Of a DNA stretch of 64,000 nucleotides, positions 30,977 through 43,002 are shown piece by piece. The position numbers and the translations under genes are program-made. Under the pieces are notes generated by a model. That model did no database searches and was not told the DNA's origin. It saw only the letters and a program-made list of their open reading frames with translations. Origin of the DNA: Haematobia irritans (taxonomy: Eukaryota; Arthropoda; Insecta; Diptera; Muscidae); contig NC_134399.1 of assembly GCF_050003625.1 (NCBI RefSeq), forward strand, positions 150,716,473 to 150,780,472, given 5' to 3'. How positions within the stretch are numbered: the first letter of the stretch is position 1; each line of letters opens with the position of its first letter.

Positions 30977-32252
30977 GAATAAATACGTCAGCTGTGTGAC
31001 GAGCGGTTAAGAAATTATAGCAACCGAGTTGGGTGCAATATATATCGGCCTGCCTGTATTGATTCAATGATCTGGTCTAGGGCAATTTTCTTGGAATTTG
31101 GAATATACCATACTAATTTGATAAAAAGGAAAGTGAATTTAGAGAACGAAAAGTTCATAGGGGCTATGTTGGTCGAGTTTGGTAATTACACATTGGAGCT
31201 ATATAAAACATTTTGGAGCAATTGCAATTTTTGGAAGGTCGAAGAAATTTTTTTGGGGTAGCTTAATCAAGAAAAAGACTGAAAAACTATTGTAACAGAG
31301 TCGGTCGAGGGTCGTAGAAGTTATAGGAGAGGGCATATCTGTGCACATCTGGAATAAAAGAAGGATATGATTGAAAGAAGGAACGGGACGAAACTTTATC
31401 AGACACCCAATAAAGTTTAATTATCCTTGGTTGTGATGAGAATGCTAGAGACTTATTTTTGTCTGCCCATTATCATATTTGTGTAAAAATCTCATATAAA
31501 CCATTCCGATAACCCCGAAAATTTTCAAGTGCTATGGACATATGGCCTTCAACACACTATCTGAAGAAATAATTTTATATATAGTAAACTTATATTTGAG
31601 GGTGATCTCAGAATATAAGGTTATACATCTAATTTGCCGAATTTTCCATTTTATTTTTAAGATATTAATAAATCTAATCTCGAATAAATAAATATCAGTT
31701 TAAATATCTAAACACACTTCAAAGTCAAAAAATCTTCTTTAATGGAGCGAGAAACTTATTTTTACTTAATTCCTGTGTGTGAGTCTTTAAAAGAGATTTA
31801 ACAGAAAAATATTAGTTCATAATTAAACATTTATATCAACACAAGAAGAGATGGCAGCCTTTTATTAATGTTGCACTCAAAGAACGCCCTAATGGCAGCT
31901 AGTCAAAATATTTGAACAAAGAATTCATTCAACATACGCGCTTTGTAAATATTTGGTTGTTTATCTTTTGCTAACTGCCATGAATAAACAGCCCAATTAA
32001 TTACAGTCCTTTTTTTTTTGTAACAGAAAACGTTATGCAAATCAACACAGATGTAATGCGTTTTAACAACTTTGTATTTAACATTTCACAAATGAGCAAT
32101 TCATTTCGAAATGGCAGCTCATTATATGTTGTAATCTTGTGGATATATATGTATATCTAAAATAAATTTTAAATAATGCATAACAATTTTCTGACATTAA
32201 AAAAAAAAAAATAGATGTGAAAATTTTTAAAATTTCTGATATCGACTGAAAT
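30977..32252. other. No recognised feature
   Basis: AT-rich, no repeat matching the rest of the window, no convincing exon. A short open frame at 31067-31261 has no family resemblance. Candidate unique host sequence. Confidence 0.4.
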
Positions 32253-32255
32253 TAA

Positions 32256-32416
32256 AGGTTGAATTACATACCATGCGTTCAATGCGTATACTGCTTTCGA
32301 TGATTGAAGAGTTGAAATTTCTCTTTGCAATCAATAGCTCGAACAGACTGCCGTAAACAGAAAAAATCAACCCTTCCATTAACGCACGGATTAACGCATG
32401 GTGTGTAATTCAACCT
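32256..32416. mobile_element. 161-bp MITE with TAA duplication
   Basis: Terminal inverted repeats of ~26 bp (AGGTTGAATTACATACCATG at the left; the right differs by one base) flanked by TAA at 32253-32255 and 32417-32419. Three-base TWA duplications are typical of PIF/Harbinger elements, so a Tourist-like MITE is inferred. Only one copy is in the window. Confidence 0.75.
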
Positions 32417-32419
32417 TAA

Positions 32420-32786
32420 GACATTGTTACGGAAGACAACCAGCTTGAAATCTTAGTTCTACAAATTTGATATTAGTATAACATATTTCCGTTTTATTTT
32501 TGAGAAAGATAATCACAACAAATAAACGTTTCAACAAGTAAGTATACCCTAAACCACCCTTACTGAATTAGTAATCATAAGCATTTGTGGGGTAACATTG
32601 ATATAGTTCTGGGAGATAATTTAAATTAAGGGGTACATGTTTATGTGTGCTTTGTCTCAATCTGACCATAGCTCATAGTCAGTGTTGCCAGGGAAAATGT
32701 TCGGTTTACCCTACAAGGACAAAAAAATAAATTTGTATTACCACCACGGTTGCCACAGTTGGTACAATTCTACCAAAAAAAAAATG
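32420..32786. other. No recognised gene
   Basis: A short intervening stretch. GGTTGCCACAGTTGG and TCTACC near 32748-32773 resemble the segment next to the 29-bp arrays of HINE-A, otherwise nothing. Confidence 0.35.
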
Positions 32787-34176
32787 TTATACCCTCCACC
32801 ATAGGATGGGAGGTATATTAGCTTTGTCATTCCGTTTGTAACACATCGAAATATTGCTCTAAGACCCCATAAAGTATATATATATTCTGTCGTGGTCGTG
32901 GTGAAATTCTGAGTCGATCTAGGCATGTCCGTCCGTCCGTCTGTTGAATCATGCTAACTTCCGAACGAAACAAGCTATCGACTTAAAACTTGGCACAAGT
33001 AGTTGTTATGATGTAGGTCGGATGGTATTGAAAATTTACCATATCGGTTCACTTTTAAACGGACCCTCAGATTTGGCTTGCGGAGACTCTAACAGAAGCA
33101 TATTTCATCCGATCCGGTTGAAATTTGGTACATGGTTTTGGTATATGGTCTCTTATAACCATGCAAAAATTCGTCCACATCGGTCCATAATTATATATAG
33201 CCCCCATATAAACCGATCCCCAGATTTGGCTTGCGAAGCCTCAAAGAGAAGCAAATTTCATCCGATCCAGCTGAAATTTGGTACATGATGTTGGTCTCTA
33301 ACAACCATGCAAATATTGGTCCACATCGGTTCGTAATTAAATATAGCCCCCATATAAACCGATCCCCAGATTTGGCTTGCGGAGTCTCTAAGAGAAGCGT
33401 ATTTCATCCGATCCGGTTGAAATTTGGAATATGGTGTTAGTATATGATCTCCAACAACCGTGCCAGAATTGGTCCATATCGGTCGATAATTATATATAGC
33501 CCCATATAAACCGTTCTCCAGATTTGACCTCCGGAGCCTCTTTGAGGAGCAAAATTCATCCGATCTGGTTCAAATTTGGAACGTGGTGTTAGTATATGGC
33601 CGCTAATAACCATACCAAAATTGGTCCATATCGGTTCATAATCATGGTTGCCACACGAGCCAAAAATAATCTACCAAAATTTTATTTCTATAGAAAATGT
33701 GGTCAAAAGTTTATTTTTATTGAAAATTTTGTCAAAAGTCTTTTTCTATAGAAAATTTTGTAAAAATTTTATTTCTATAGAAAATTTTACTAAAATTTCA
33801 TTTGTATAGAAAATCTTGCCAAAACTTTATTTCTATAGAAAATTTTGTGAAAATTTTATTTCTATAGAAAATTTTGTTAAAATTTTAGTTCTATAGAAAA
33901 TTTTATCAAAATTTTATTTCTATAGAAAATTTTGTCAATCTGAATTATATACGTATTTAATCGGTCTTTTTTGATATAATATATACCACGTATGGACTAA
34001 CTTACAATTTAGAAAACGGTGTTAGGAGGTTTTAAGATACCTTGCCATCGGCAAGCGTTACCGCAACTCAAGTAATTCGTTTGTGGATGACAGCGTTTAG
34101 AAGAAATTTCTACGCAATCCATGGTGGAGGGTACATAAGTTTCGGCCTGGCCGAATTTATGGCCGTATATACTTGT
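32787..34176 (-). mobile_element. HINE-A copy 5
   Basis: Complete in inverted orientation: TTATACCCTCCACCATAGGA start, terminal block, four 153-bp units (33050-33640), a 29-bp array (33670-33945) and the head ending GGCCGTATATACTTGTTTTT. Confidence 0.87.
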
Positions 34177-34189
34177 TTTTTGTTAAATC

Positions 34190-34470
34190 TCTATAGAAAT
34201 AAAAAAAGTTTCTATGAACAAATTTTTTTGAAAAAATTTTTATATAGAAATAAAATTTTAATAATAAATTCTATAGAAATAATTTTTTTTGAAAAAATTC
34301 CTTAGAAATAACATTTTGTGAAAATTTTGTATAGAAATAATATTTTGAAAACAATTTCTATAGAAATACAATTTTAACAAAATGTTCTATAGAAATAAAA
34401 TGTTGACAAAATTTTCTGCAGGAATAAAGTTTTGACAAAAATTTCTATAGAAATATTTGTTTGGTAGATT
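34190..34470 (+). repeat. Stand-alone 29-bp CTATAGAAA array
   Basis: About nine diverged units (TTTCTATAGAAATA with AAAATTTTGACAAAA) immediately beyond the end of HINE-A copy 5 and in opposite orientation to the array inside it. It could be the remains of another HINE-A placed head to head. Confidence 0.65.
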
Positions 34471-34508
34471 TGTGGTAGTTTGTAATAACTGTTGTTACCA
34501 CACATTGT

Positions 34509-34700
34509 TAAATACCTTTGAAGTCCCAAAAAACCGTTGCCATAAGCTTACCTGCCGATTGAATTGTTTTTGCCTTCTTTGGGGCATTTACTCCAGCTTC
34601 AGTCCATTGTTTGGATTGTTCTTTTGTCTCTGGAGTATAGTGGTGGATCCATGTCTCATCAACAATTATGAAACGACGCTTAAAATCCATTTTATTTGGG
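34509..34700 (-). pseudogene. Mellifera-type mariner fragment
   Basis: Minus-strand reading KMDFKRRFIIVDETWIHHYT ... MATVFWDFKGI is collinear with 20935-21132. It keeps the first catalytic Asp only. It stops at almost the same place where the other copy is cut by HINE-A, which may be coincidence. Confidence 0.8.
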
Positions 34701-34842
34701 GACATAAAATGTTTGTAAATATAATATGCTTAGATGCAAACATATATTAATTTGGAAATAGCCTGTAAACATATATGTGTTTAGAAAGTGAGACCTATCA
34801 AGTACGCTGCAAGTAAAGTAATGGAAGTAACCAATTGGCGCC
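34701..34842 (-). repeat. Dispersed repeat matching 3207-3357
   Basis: Inverted counterpart of the sequence at 3207-3357, with AACATATATGTGTTTAGAAA and GGAAGTAACCAATTGGCG. Its end coincides with the TTAA target of the adjacent MITE. Confidence 0.6.
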
Positions 34843-34846
34843 TTAA

Positions 34847-35357
34847 CCCTTTCACTACCGAAATAAAACTAACGTTAAAAACTTTTATTTTTCTTCTGTT
34901 TTTACTTGTACTAACAGCATGTAGAACAAAAATTGCCATTTTGAAAACCTACCTCAACTACTTCAAGAGCTATATGAGCTTATTTTGAAAATTTGATTCT
35001 TGAATTCTGACCAAATGGCGTTACGAAAATAAGCGCTATTTATAATGTCCTTTAAAGTGCGAGCAAAAATACAAAAAAGGACCCGAAAAAGTGTCAGCTA
35101 TAGTTTTCGTATTAATGTCCATTTACTAGAAACATACAGTAGAAAAATTGTCTCAAATTTTCGTATTTTTCGTTTATTTCTAAAGAAGTTTACACAAATG
35201 TATTTTAGACCTCACCAATATGGAAAATATTTATAGCTTATTTAGATTAAAGCCTCTACTTTAAAATAACATCGAGAAATAAATCGAAACTAAGTGGAAA
35301 AATAGAATTTGGTGTCTTTTTCGAATGTCCTTCAAGTGGACATCGGTAGTGAAAGGG
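34847..35357. mobile_element. piggyBac-like MITE with TTAA duplication
   Basis: 511 bp with perfect 15-bp terminal inverted repeats CCCTTTCACTACCGA, flanked by TTAA at 34843-34846 and 35358-35361. The TTAA duplication and CCC start are hallmarks of piggyBac. No transposase; the small open frame at 35045-35236 shows no family resemblance. A partial relative lies at 4020-4183. Confidence 0.85.
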
Positions 35358-35361
35358 TTAA

Positions 35362-35643
35362 AAATATATCCACACAAAAGAAAATTTCATTAAATTTTTT
35401 TACTACCAGTGTATGCCCTAAGGTGAAACATAATATGTTTGTACAATACAAACAGTATTTTGTTTGGACCAATCTTGAAAATATTTGTTTGGGGTATATG
35501 TTACAGAAGCGATTTTTTTTAGGGTGTATGTGGTCCAAATAGATCTATAACATGACTCAATAAAATCTAAAGAATTTATATTTCCAATCATCTGAAAGTC
35601 GATATTTAAGCGATAGACTTTCACCATACATTTAAGATACCTC
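35362..35643. other. No recognised gene
   Basis: AT-rich, contains ATAATATGTTTG words shared with 3300-3440; no element end recognised. Confidence 0.35.
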
Positions 35644-35985
35644 TACACTGAAAAAACAGTTTACTTTTTTGAGGAACGAAATTTTAAACAAACAAAGTTT
35701 ACTTTTGCTGCCACATAATATTCGTTTTAAGCAAATATAAAAAATTAGAGACAACCGATGAAATGGGTTTATTCGCTTTATAAGAAAATACACTCAAAAT
35801 AAAGGCGAATTTCGTTTGTCTAAAATTTAATTTCAGAAGAAAGTCGATCCAGAATCAGAATCTCCATTTGTACAAATTTAATTTCAAGAAACGTATCACT
35901 TGAACGAAGCTTCAATTTTCCAAAATTGAAATGGGCTGTAAACATTTAAAGACCCAATATTTTCCATTATTTCTCATCCTTTATA
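35644..35985. repeat. Putative MITE starting CACTGAAAAAACAG
   Basis: It shares only the first ~12 bp with the CACTGAAAA family, then diverges (GTTTACTTTTTTGAGGAACG). No matching right end seen. Confidence 0.35.
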
Positions 35986-35987
35986 TA

Positions 35988-36457
35988 CACTGAAAAAAAT
36001 ATTGTCGTGAGGCCAAAGATTTCATGTCCTTAAAATAGGAATGCAAACTTTGCTTAGCGTAGAAGACGCATTTCTCTAATATAAAGTTTTTTTTCCTTGT
36101 CCAAAAGTCGAAACACTTTTCAATAAAGCCGTGTTGTCCTTATAATTAAGGGATTTGACTTAAAATGGGTATCATAAAATGAAAGAAAAATTTTTTGGAC
36201 TAAGGTCAACTTGACTTTAATAATTCAAAAAATTTCTTTATAATTAATGAAATTGTCTTTAAATTTGTTGTCTTTTTGGCATCTTGGCAACAAAGCAAAA
36301 AATCGTTCAAAAATACAACATGTTTTTCAACACTTTATTTTAAAGATGTTTTTTACTTGAAACATAGCTTAATTTCTACTGGAAGTCGAGTCTGAATTTG
36401 GAAAATAAAGTTGTCGTTAACTTGCTTTTAAAGGACTTTGATAGCATGTGAAGAAAA
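35988..36457 (+). mobile_element. CACTGAAAA MITE, truncated by HINE-A
   Basis: TA-CACTGAAAAAAATATTG start, CCAAAGATTTCATGTCC, TCAACTTGACTTTAATAATT, and CTTTGATAGCATGTGAAGAA at the right, where HINE-A copy 6 begins. About 470 of 655 bp are present. Confidence 0.8.
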
Positions 36458-39040
36458 AACAAGTATATATGGCCTTTAGTTGGGCCAGGCCGAATCTTAT
36501 GTACCCACCACCATAGATAGCGTAGAAACTTCTACGAAAGACGGTCATCTATAATCGAATTACATGGGCTGTGGTATCTTAAATCGTTTTCTAAATTGTG
36601 AGTTAGTCCATACGTGGTATATATTAGACAGAAAAGGTATGTTTAGGTAAGTCTACAAATAATTACGAATCGATATGGACTTTTCCACGGTACGTAGGGA
36701 GCCAGAATTGAAGTATGGACCAATTTTTGTGTGATTGGGGATCGATTTATCTGAGAACTACACTGAAAAAAATATTGTCGTGAGGTCAAAGATTTCATGT
36801 CTTTAAAATACGAATACAAATTTTGCTTAGCATAGAAGACGCATTTCTCTAAAATAAAGTTATTTTCCTTGTCCAAAAGTCGATAAACTTTTCAATGAAG
36901 TCATATTGTCCTTATAATTAAGTGTTTTGACTTAAAAAGGGGTATCTTAACATGAAAGAAAAAATTTATAGGCTAAGGTCAACTTGACTTTAATAATTCA
37001 AAAAATTTCTTTATAATTAATGAAATTGTCTTTAAATTTGTTGTCTTTTTGCATCTTGGCAACAAAGCAAAAAATCGTTCAAATATAGGACATGTTTTTC
37101 AAAACTTTATTTTAAAGAAGTTTCTTACTTCAAACATAGCATAATTTCTACTGGAAGTCGAGTCCTAATTTGGAAAATAAAGTTGCCGTTAACTCGTTTT
37201 TAAAGGACTTTGATAGCATATGAAGAAAAAAAGCTGAGAAAGCGAAAAATTAAAATTTGCTTCCTAGAAGCAAGTACACAAAACCTAAATTTAAAAGAGA
37301 ATTGGGTCTTAAAGGTATCCTTACTTGTATTCTCCGCTTCTTTGGCTCGGAATCAATAGCAAATTTTTTAAAGTAAAGACAAAATCTTTGGAACCGAGTA
37401 TGCTTTTTTTCAGTGTATATATAACTATAGACCGATATGGACCTAGTAAGGCATGGTTGTCAACCGCCATATCCTAGCACAATGTACCAAATTTCAACTG
37501 ACTCGGATGAAATTTGCTCCTCCAATAGGTTCCAAAACCAAATCTCGGGATCGGTTTATATGGGGGCTATATATGATTATGGAGTGATATGGACCACTTT
37601 TGGCTTGGTTGTTAAATATCATATACTACCACCACGTACCAAATTTCAACCAGATCGGATGAATTTTGCTTCTCCAAAAGGCACCGGAGGTCAAATCTGG
37701 GGATCGGTTTATATGGGGGTTATATATAATTATGGACTGATTGAACCAATTCCTGCATGGTTGTTGGATACCATATACTAACATCACGTACCAAATTTCA
37801 ACCGACTCGGATGAATTTTGCTCTTCCAATGGGCTCCGGAGGTCAAATCTGGGGATCGATTTATATGGGGGCTATATATAATTATGGACCGATGTGGATC
37901 AATTTTTGCATGGTCATTAGTGACCATATACTAACACCATGTACCAAATTTCAGCCGGATCGGATGAAATTTGCTTCTCTTAGAGGCTCCGCAAGCCAAC
38001 TCGGGGCATCGGTTTATATGGGGGCTATATATAATTATTGACCGATGTGGACCAATTTTTGCATAGTTGTTAGAGACCATATACTAACACTATGTACCAA
38101 ATTTCAGCCGGATCGGGTGAAATTTGCTTTTCTTAGAGGATTCTCTTAGAGGGCTATATATAATTATTGACCGATGTGGACCAATTTTTGCATAGTTGTT
38201 AGACACAATATGCTAACACCATGTACCACATTTCAGCAGGATCGGATGAAATTTGCTTCTATTAGAGGCTCCGCAAGCCAAATCGGGGCATCGGTTTATA
38301 TGGGGCCTATATATAATTATTGACCGATGTGGACCAATTTTTGCATAGTTGTTAGACACCATATACTAACACCCTGTACCAAATTTCAGCCGGATCGGAT
38401 GAAATTTGCTTCTCTTAGAGGCTCTGAAAGCCAAATCGGGTGATCGGTTTATATGGGGGCTATATATAATTATGGACCGAAGTGGACCAATTTTTGCATG
38501 GTTGTTAAAGACCATATGCTACCACCATGTACCAAATTTCAGCCGGATCGGATGAAATTTGCTTCTCCTAGAGGCTTCGAAAGCCAAATCGGGTGATCGG
38601 TTTATATGGGGGCTATATATAATTTTGGACCGATGTGGACCAATTTTTGCATGGTTGTTAGAGATCATATGCTAACACCATGTACCAAATTTCAGCCGGA
38701 TAAGATGAAACTTGCTTCTCTTAGAGGGTCTGCAAGCCAAATTTGGGGGTCCGTTTATATGGGGGCTATACATAAAAGTGGACCGATATGGCCCATTTGC
38801 AATACCATCCGACCTACATCAATAACAACTACTTGTGCCAAGTTTCAAGTCGATAGCTTGTTTCGTTCGGAAGTTAGCGTGATTTCGACAGACGGACGGA
38901 CGGACATGCTTAAATCGACTCAGAATTTCACCACGACCCAGAATATATATACTTTATGGGGTCTTAGAGCAATATTTCGATGTGTTACAAACGGAATGAT
39001 AAAATTAGTATACCCACATCCCATGGTGGAGAGTTTAAAA
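36458..39040 (+). mobile_element. HINE-A copy 6 with nested MITE
   Basis: The head (36458-36760) is diverged; the MITE at 36761-37415 interrupts it; units resume at 37418 and continue for about ten 153-bp copies to 38760. The terminal block ends near 39040 with a degraded hairpin (CCCATGGTGGAGAGTTTAAA). It is the longest 153-bp array in the window. Confidence 0.82.
36761..37415 (+). mobile_element. CACTGAAAA MITE, complete reference copy
   Basis: 655 bp, ends CACTGAAAAAAA / TTTTTTTCAGTG, TA duplications at 36759-36760 and 37416-37417; removing it restores the CTATATATAACTATAG sequence of the host unit. Inside are AACATGAAAGAAAAA, AACTTCTxxxGGAAGTCGAG-like and TTTGGCTCGGAATCAATA landmarks used to recognise the fragments elsewhere. 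No coding capacity. Confidence 0.88.
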
Positions 39041-39850
39041 AAAATTGCTAATTGCCATCCAAATTAGCTATGTTTTATTTAACTTGAAGAAAACACTTGT
39101 AGCTTTCGATACCGTTACAGTTTTATGAACAAAAACAACGCTGACAGTGTTGTTGCCCACAGGCAACTTTAGGGTCAAAAGGGTTAATGGGTATAATTTC
39201 GAAAAGTCTAACAGCCCTTTGACAAATCTCAATTTGAAGCCAACTAAATTTGATATATATGGAACATTAACGGCAGCGACAACAATTTATTCTGACACAT
39301 TCATTGTAATCGTAGATTAAATATTAAACAGTAAAAAAAAACAAATATTTTTTAATGGCATTGTTCACTAAAAAATGCTACTGCTTTACATGTTTGCGTG
39401 TTTTACTGCTAATGAAGATAAAACAATAAAGTGGCGTGGATGATATGTCTAAGTAGGAATATTGCAAAAGGGTGGTTCGCACCCAAGTAATAACTCAGCA
39501 CAAAATTGTGGAAGTTATTTTAAAAGTTTAAAAATGTTCTCCCAAAATTGTTGCTGTTTTTTTTTTTTTTAAGTACATGAATTTCTTTTAATTATTTTCT
39601 AGAACTCGCTTTTTCATATATTTAATGGGTAATGCTAACTTTTTTTCAAATAAATTAAAAACAGAGTAGGAATTAAAAAATTTTAAAATTGTTCGAAATA
39701 AACGTAAATCCATTCCAAAAAAATTGCGCAAATTTTTTAAAATATTTGAGGTCAAACGTTTCAGACAAGCGTTAGAATGCATTAAAAATCTAAAAATTAT
39801 TTATTTAGCAAAATATTTTAAATCCAAAACAGTGAATTCGGATCACACCT
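39041..39850. other. No recognised gene
   Basis: AT-rich region with poly-T/poly-A runs (39548-39570). GCCCACAGGCAACTTTAGGG near 39155 is a short palindrome-containing stretch. No element end identified. Confidence 0.35.
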
Positions 39851-39852
39851 TA

Positions 39853-40250
39853 CACTGAAAAAAATATTGTCGTGAGGTGAAAGATTTCATGTCCTTAAAA
39901 TACGAATGCAAAATATAGTGCTTAAAATAAAAGTCGATAAACATTTCAATGAAGTCGATCAGTCCTTATCGTTAAATGATCCAACTTAAAAATAGACTTC
40001 TTAACATGAAAGAAAACTTTGCTTCACTAAGGTCAACATTCTGAAAAATTATTCGAAATTAATGAAATCGTCTTTAAAATTTTAATTTTTTCTATCTTTA
40101 CTACAAATCAAAAAAACGTCCAAAAATAGGATATGTTTTTCAAAGACTTTTTTTACTTGAAACGTAGCATGATTTCTACGTGAAGTCGAATATGAATGTG
40201 GAAATTAAGTCGTCGTTAATACGTTTTTAAAGGACTTTAAGAAAAAAACT
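39853..40250 (+). repeat. CACTGAAAA MITE, diverged
   Basis: TA-CACTGAAAAAAATATTG start and the GTCGATAAACATTTCAATGA and ACGTTTTTAAAGGACTTTAA landmarks; the last ~200 bp of the family are missing. Confidence 0.7.
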
Positions 40251-40446
40251 GAAAAAAACGATGATATTTCAATACTTCGAATTTTATTTTAAAACAAGTA
40301 AGGAAAGACTAAAGACGGGCGGGGCCGCCTTTATTATACACTGCACCACTTTGTAGATCCACATTTTCGATACCATATCAAATCCATCAATATTTATAGA
40401 CTTTAAATTTAAGTCGGCTAATGCCCTGGGGTGGAATACAATGTTA

Positions 40447-41743
40447 AAGGGTGATACGGTCAAAATTTGGTCAATAAAAACTTGACGTATTTCTTTCAAT
40501 TTTGCATTTAAAAAACCTGAACACCCCTCATTTTGAAGGTGTGTGTGTAGAATGTTGCTCCTATTTTGATTTTGGAATTCACTCTTCAGTTGTCAAAATG
40601 CCGCCAAAGCAAGAAGAGCAGCGTATCAAAATTTGGCTCGCGCATCGCGAAAATCCGAGCTACTCGCACGCAAAGCTGGCAAAATCGCTAAAAGTTGCCA
40701 AATCAACTGTTACAAATGTAATCAAAGTGTTTGCGGAACGTTTGTCGACAGCCAGGAAGTCTGGATCGGGGGGAAATCGAAAACCGGAATCCGCTGAGAC
40801 GACAAAGAGAGTTGCCGGTAGTTTCAAGCGAAACCCTAACCTCTCTCTCCGAGATGCCGCAAATAAGCTGGGTGTATCGTCTACAACCGTGCAGCGAGCC
40901 AAAAAACGATCCGGACTATCGACTTACAAGAAGGTAGTGACTCCAAATCGCGATGATAAACAAAATACGACGGCCAAAGCGCGATCCCGGAGGCTGTACA
41001 CGACGATGCTGACGAAGTTTGACTGCATGGTAATGGACGGCGAAACCTACGTCAAAGCCGACTACAAGCAGCTTCCGGGACAGGAGTTTTATACGGCAAA
41101 AGGAAGGGGAAAGGTAGCAGATATTTTCAAGCACATAAAACTGTCAAAGTTCGCAAAGAAATATCTGGTTTGGCAAGCCATCTGTACCAGTGGCTTGAAA
41201 AGCAGCATTTTCATAGCTTCCGGGACTGTCAACCAAGAAATTTACGTGAAAGAGTGTTTGAATAAACGTCTGCTGCCTTTCCTGAAGAAACACGGTTGTT
41301 CCGTACTGTTTTGGCCGGATTTGGCATCTTGCCATTACGGTAAAAAGGCCATGGAGTGGTACGCCGCCAACAACGTGCAGGTGGTTCCCAAGGACAAGAA
41401 CCCTTTCAACACGCCAGAGCTCCGCCCAATTGAGAAATACTGGGCTATTGTCAAGCGGAACCTAAAGAAGACCAAAAAACTGCTAAGGACGAGCAGCAGT
41501 TCAAGGCAAACAGGCTTTCTGCGGCGAAGAAGGTGGACAAGGTGGCTGTACAAAATCTGATGGCAGGTGTCAAGCGTGAGGCCCGGCAATTCGGATTTGG
41601 AAAAGCGAAAGCTTAACTGAATATTTTTCCTGAATTTTATACTAATTGAACTTGAAAAAGAAATTTAATTTGATTTTTTAAATAAACGATTTCACCGATT
41701 TACACGCGTTTTCCCTTTACCAAATTTTGACCGTATCATCCTT
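40447..41743 (+). mobile_element. DD37E Tc1/mariner element, copy 2
   Basis: 1,297 bp with the same 28-bp ends as copy 1; the right end has one substitution (ATCATCCTT) and the flanking TA is present at the left only (40445-40446; CA at the right). Inserted in HINE-B sequence. The more intact of the two copies. Confidence 0.92.
40598..41560 (+). CDS. DD37E transposase, near intact, altered C-terminus
   Basis: The start at 40598 (ATG CCG CCA AAG) is preferred over upstream in-frame codons because the family protein begins MPPKQEEQRIKIWLAHRENP. Two helix-turn-helix regions follow (AKLAKSLKVAKSTVTN, residues ~20-40; DAANKLGVSSTTVQRAKK, ~85-105), then the catalytic domain with Asp in DCMVMDGETYVKADY, Asp in WPDLASCHYG and Glu in LRPIEKYW (DD37E). 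320 residues are open. A one-base loss near 41488 replaces the last ~50 residues with SSSSRQTGFLRRRRW...; the displaced frame continues open to a stop at about 41613. Whether the product is active is unknown. Nuclear cut-and-paste transposase by family. Confidence 0.82.
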   Translation: MPPKQEEQRIKIWLAHRENPSYSHAKLAKSLKVAKSTVTNVIKVFAERLSTARKSGSGGNRKPESAETTKRVAGSFKRNPNLSLRDAANKLGVSSTTVQRAKKRSGLSTYKKVVTPNRDDKQNTTAKARSRRLYTTMLTKFDCMVMDGETYVKADYKQLPGQEFYTAKGRGKVADIFKHIKLSKFAKKYLVWQAICTSGLKSSIFIASGTVNQEIYVKECLNKRLLPFLKKHGCSVLFWPDLASCHYGKKAMEWYAANNVQVVPKDKNPFNTPELRPIEKYWAIVKRNLKKTKKLLRTSSSSRQTGFLRRRRWTRWLYKI

Positions 41744-42710
41744 CAGGAAGAAAATATGGGAAACATTTAAATCTGAACCAATTTTGGGGCAACTTCGCAA
41801 AAGCGTATTTCTGATTTATCGGTCGATAGATATATATTAAAAATAAAGGAAGATTTGAGTCACTTTTACAAGTTTTCGACTTGGCAGTGGCGATTTTATA
41901 AGGAAAATGTGGGTATTCTGGCCATTTTTGCTCAAATCGGAAAAACATATATATGGAAGCTATATCGAAATCTGAACCGATTTGAACCAAATACTGACAT
42001 GCATACTAAGTATTTTAATTCTACTCCCCGTGCAAAATTTCACGTAAATCAGACTGCAACTTTGACCTCTGTGGTCATATGACGGAAAATCGGGCGAAAG
42101 ATATATATGGGAGCTATATCTAAATCTGAACCGATTTCAATAAAATTTAGCACACATGACTATAGTACTGATTGTTCTCCTTGTGTAAAATTTCAATCAA
42201 ATTGAGTCAAAACTCTGGCTTCTGGGACCATATAAGTCCATATCGGGCGAAAGATATATGTGGGAGCTATATCTAAATCTGAACCGATTTCAATCAAATT
42301 TTGCACACTTAACTATACGACCAAGTGTTATGTTTGTGCAAAATTTCAAGAAAATTAGGGTAAAACTTTGGCCTCTGGGTCCATATAAGTGCATATGGGA
42401 CTAAAGATATATATATGGGAGCTATATCTAAATCTGAACCGATTTCTTAATAGGGTTCTATTCTGACCCAAAACAGAAACTTGTGCCAAATTTGAAGTCG
42501 ATTGGATTAAAACTGCGACCTAGACTTTGATCACAAAAATGTGTTCACAGACAGACGGACGGATAGACATGGCTTGATCGATTCAGGGACCCACCCTGAG
42601 CATTATTGCCAAAGACACCATGTGTCTATCTAGTCTCCTTCTGGGTGTTGCAAACATATGCACTAACTTATAATACTCTGTTCCACAGTGTGGCGCAGGG
42701 TATAAAAATT

Positions 42711-43001
42711 AGGAAATTTTTATAAAAAAATTTATATACATTTAACTATTTTGACGGAGACTTCTAATATATTTCTTAGCCTATATTCGGAGCGTTTTAA
42801 TCTGAGGTCTAAAGATAGTTAATTAATTTAAAGAGGATTTCTTTAAATTAATTTTTTTCTTTACTTTAAGGAAAATTTGCCTTACTACCAAGATCTACGA
42901 CTTTTACGGAGTGATGCAATTTTCTAAAATTTTTTGTCCTAAATTTTATGTTTTTTGTTTTAAAGATTTATGTAAAATGTGTGCCAATATTTTTTCAGTG
43001 T
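42711..43001 (-). repeat. CACTGAAAA-related MITE fragment
   Basis: Ends TATTTTTTCAGTG plus TA at 43002; CTTTACTTTAAGGAAAATTT and GCCTATATTCGGAGCGTTTT match the diverged copy at 24300-24556. Confidence 0.6.
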
Positions 43002-43002
43002 A

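Larger units (their letters stand above)
40293..42709 (+). mobile_element. HINE-B copy 2 with nested DD37E element
   Basis: The far end is AACAAGTAAGGAAAGACTAA with a GGGCGGGGCCGCC stretch and ACACTGCACCACTTTGTAGA. ~150-bp units with ATATGGGAGCTATATCTAAA and TCTGAACCGATTTCAATCAA run 42080-42450. The terminal block has TGTTCACAGACAGACGGACG and the hairpin GTTCCACAGTGTGGCGCAGGG...TATAAAAAT. The DD37E element sits at 40447-41743. Confidence 0.85.
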
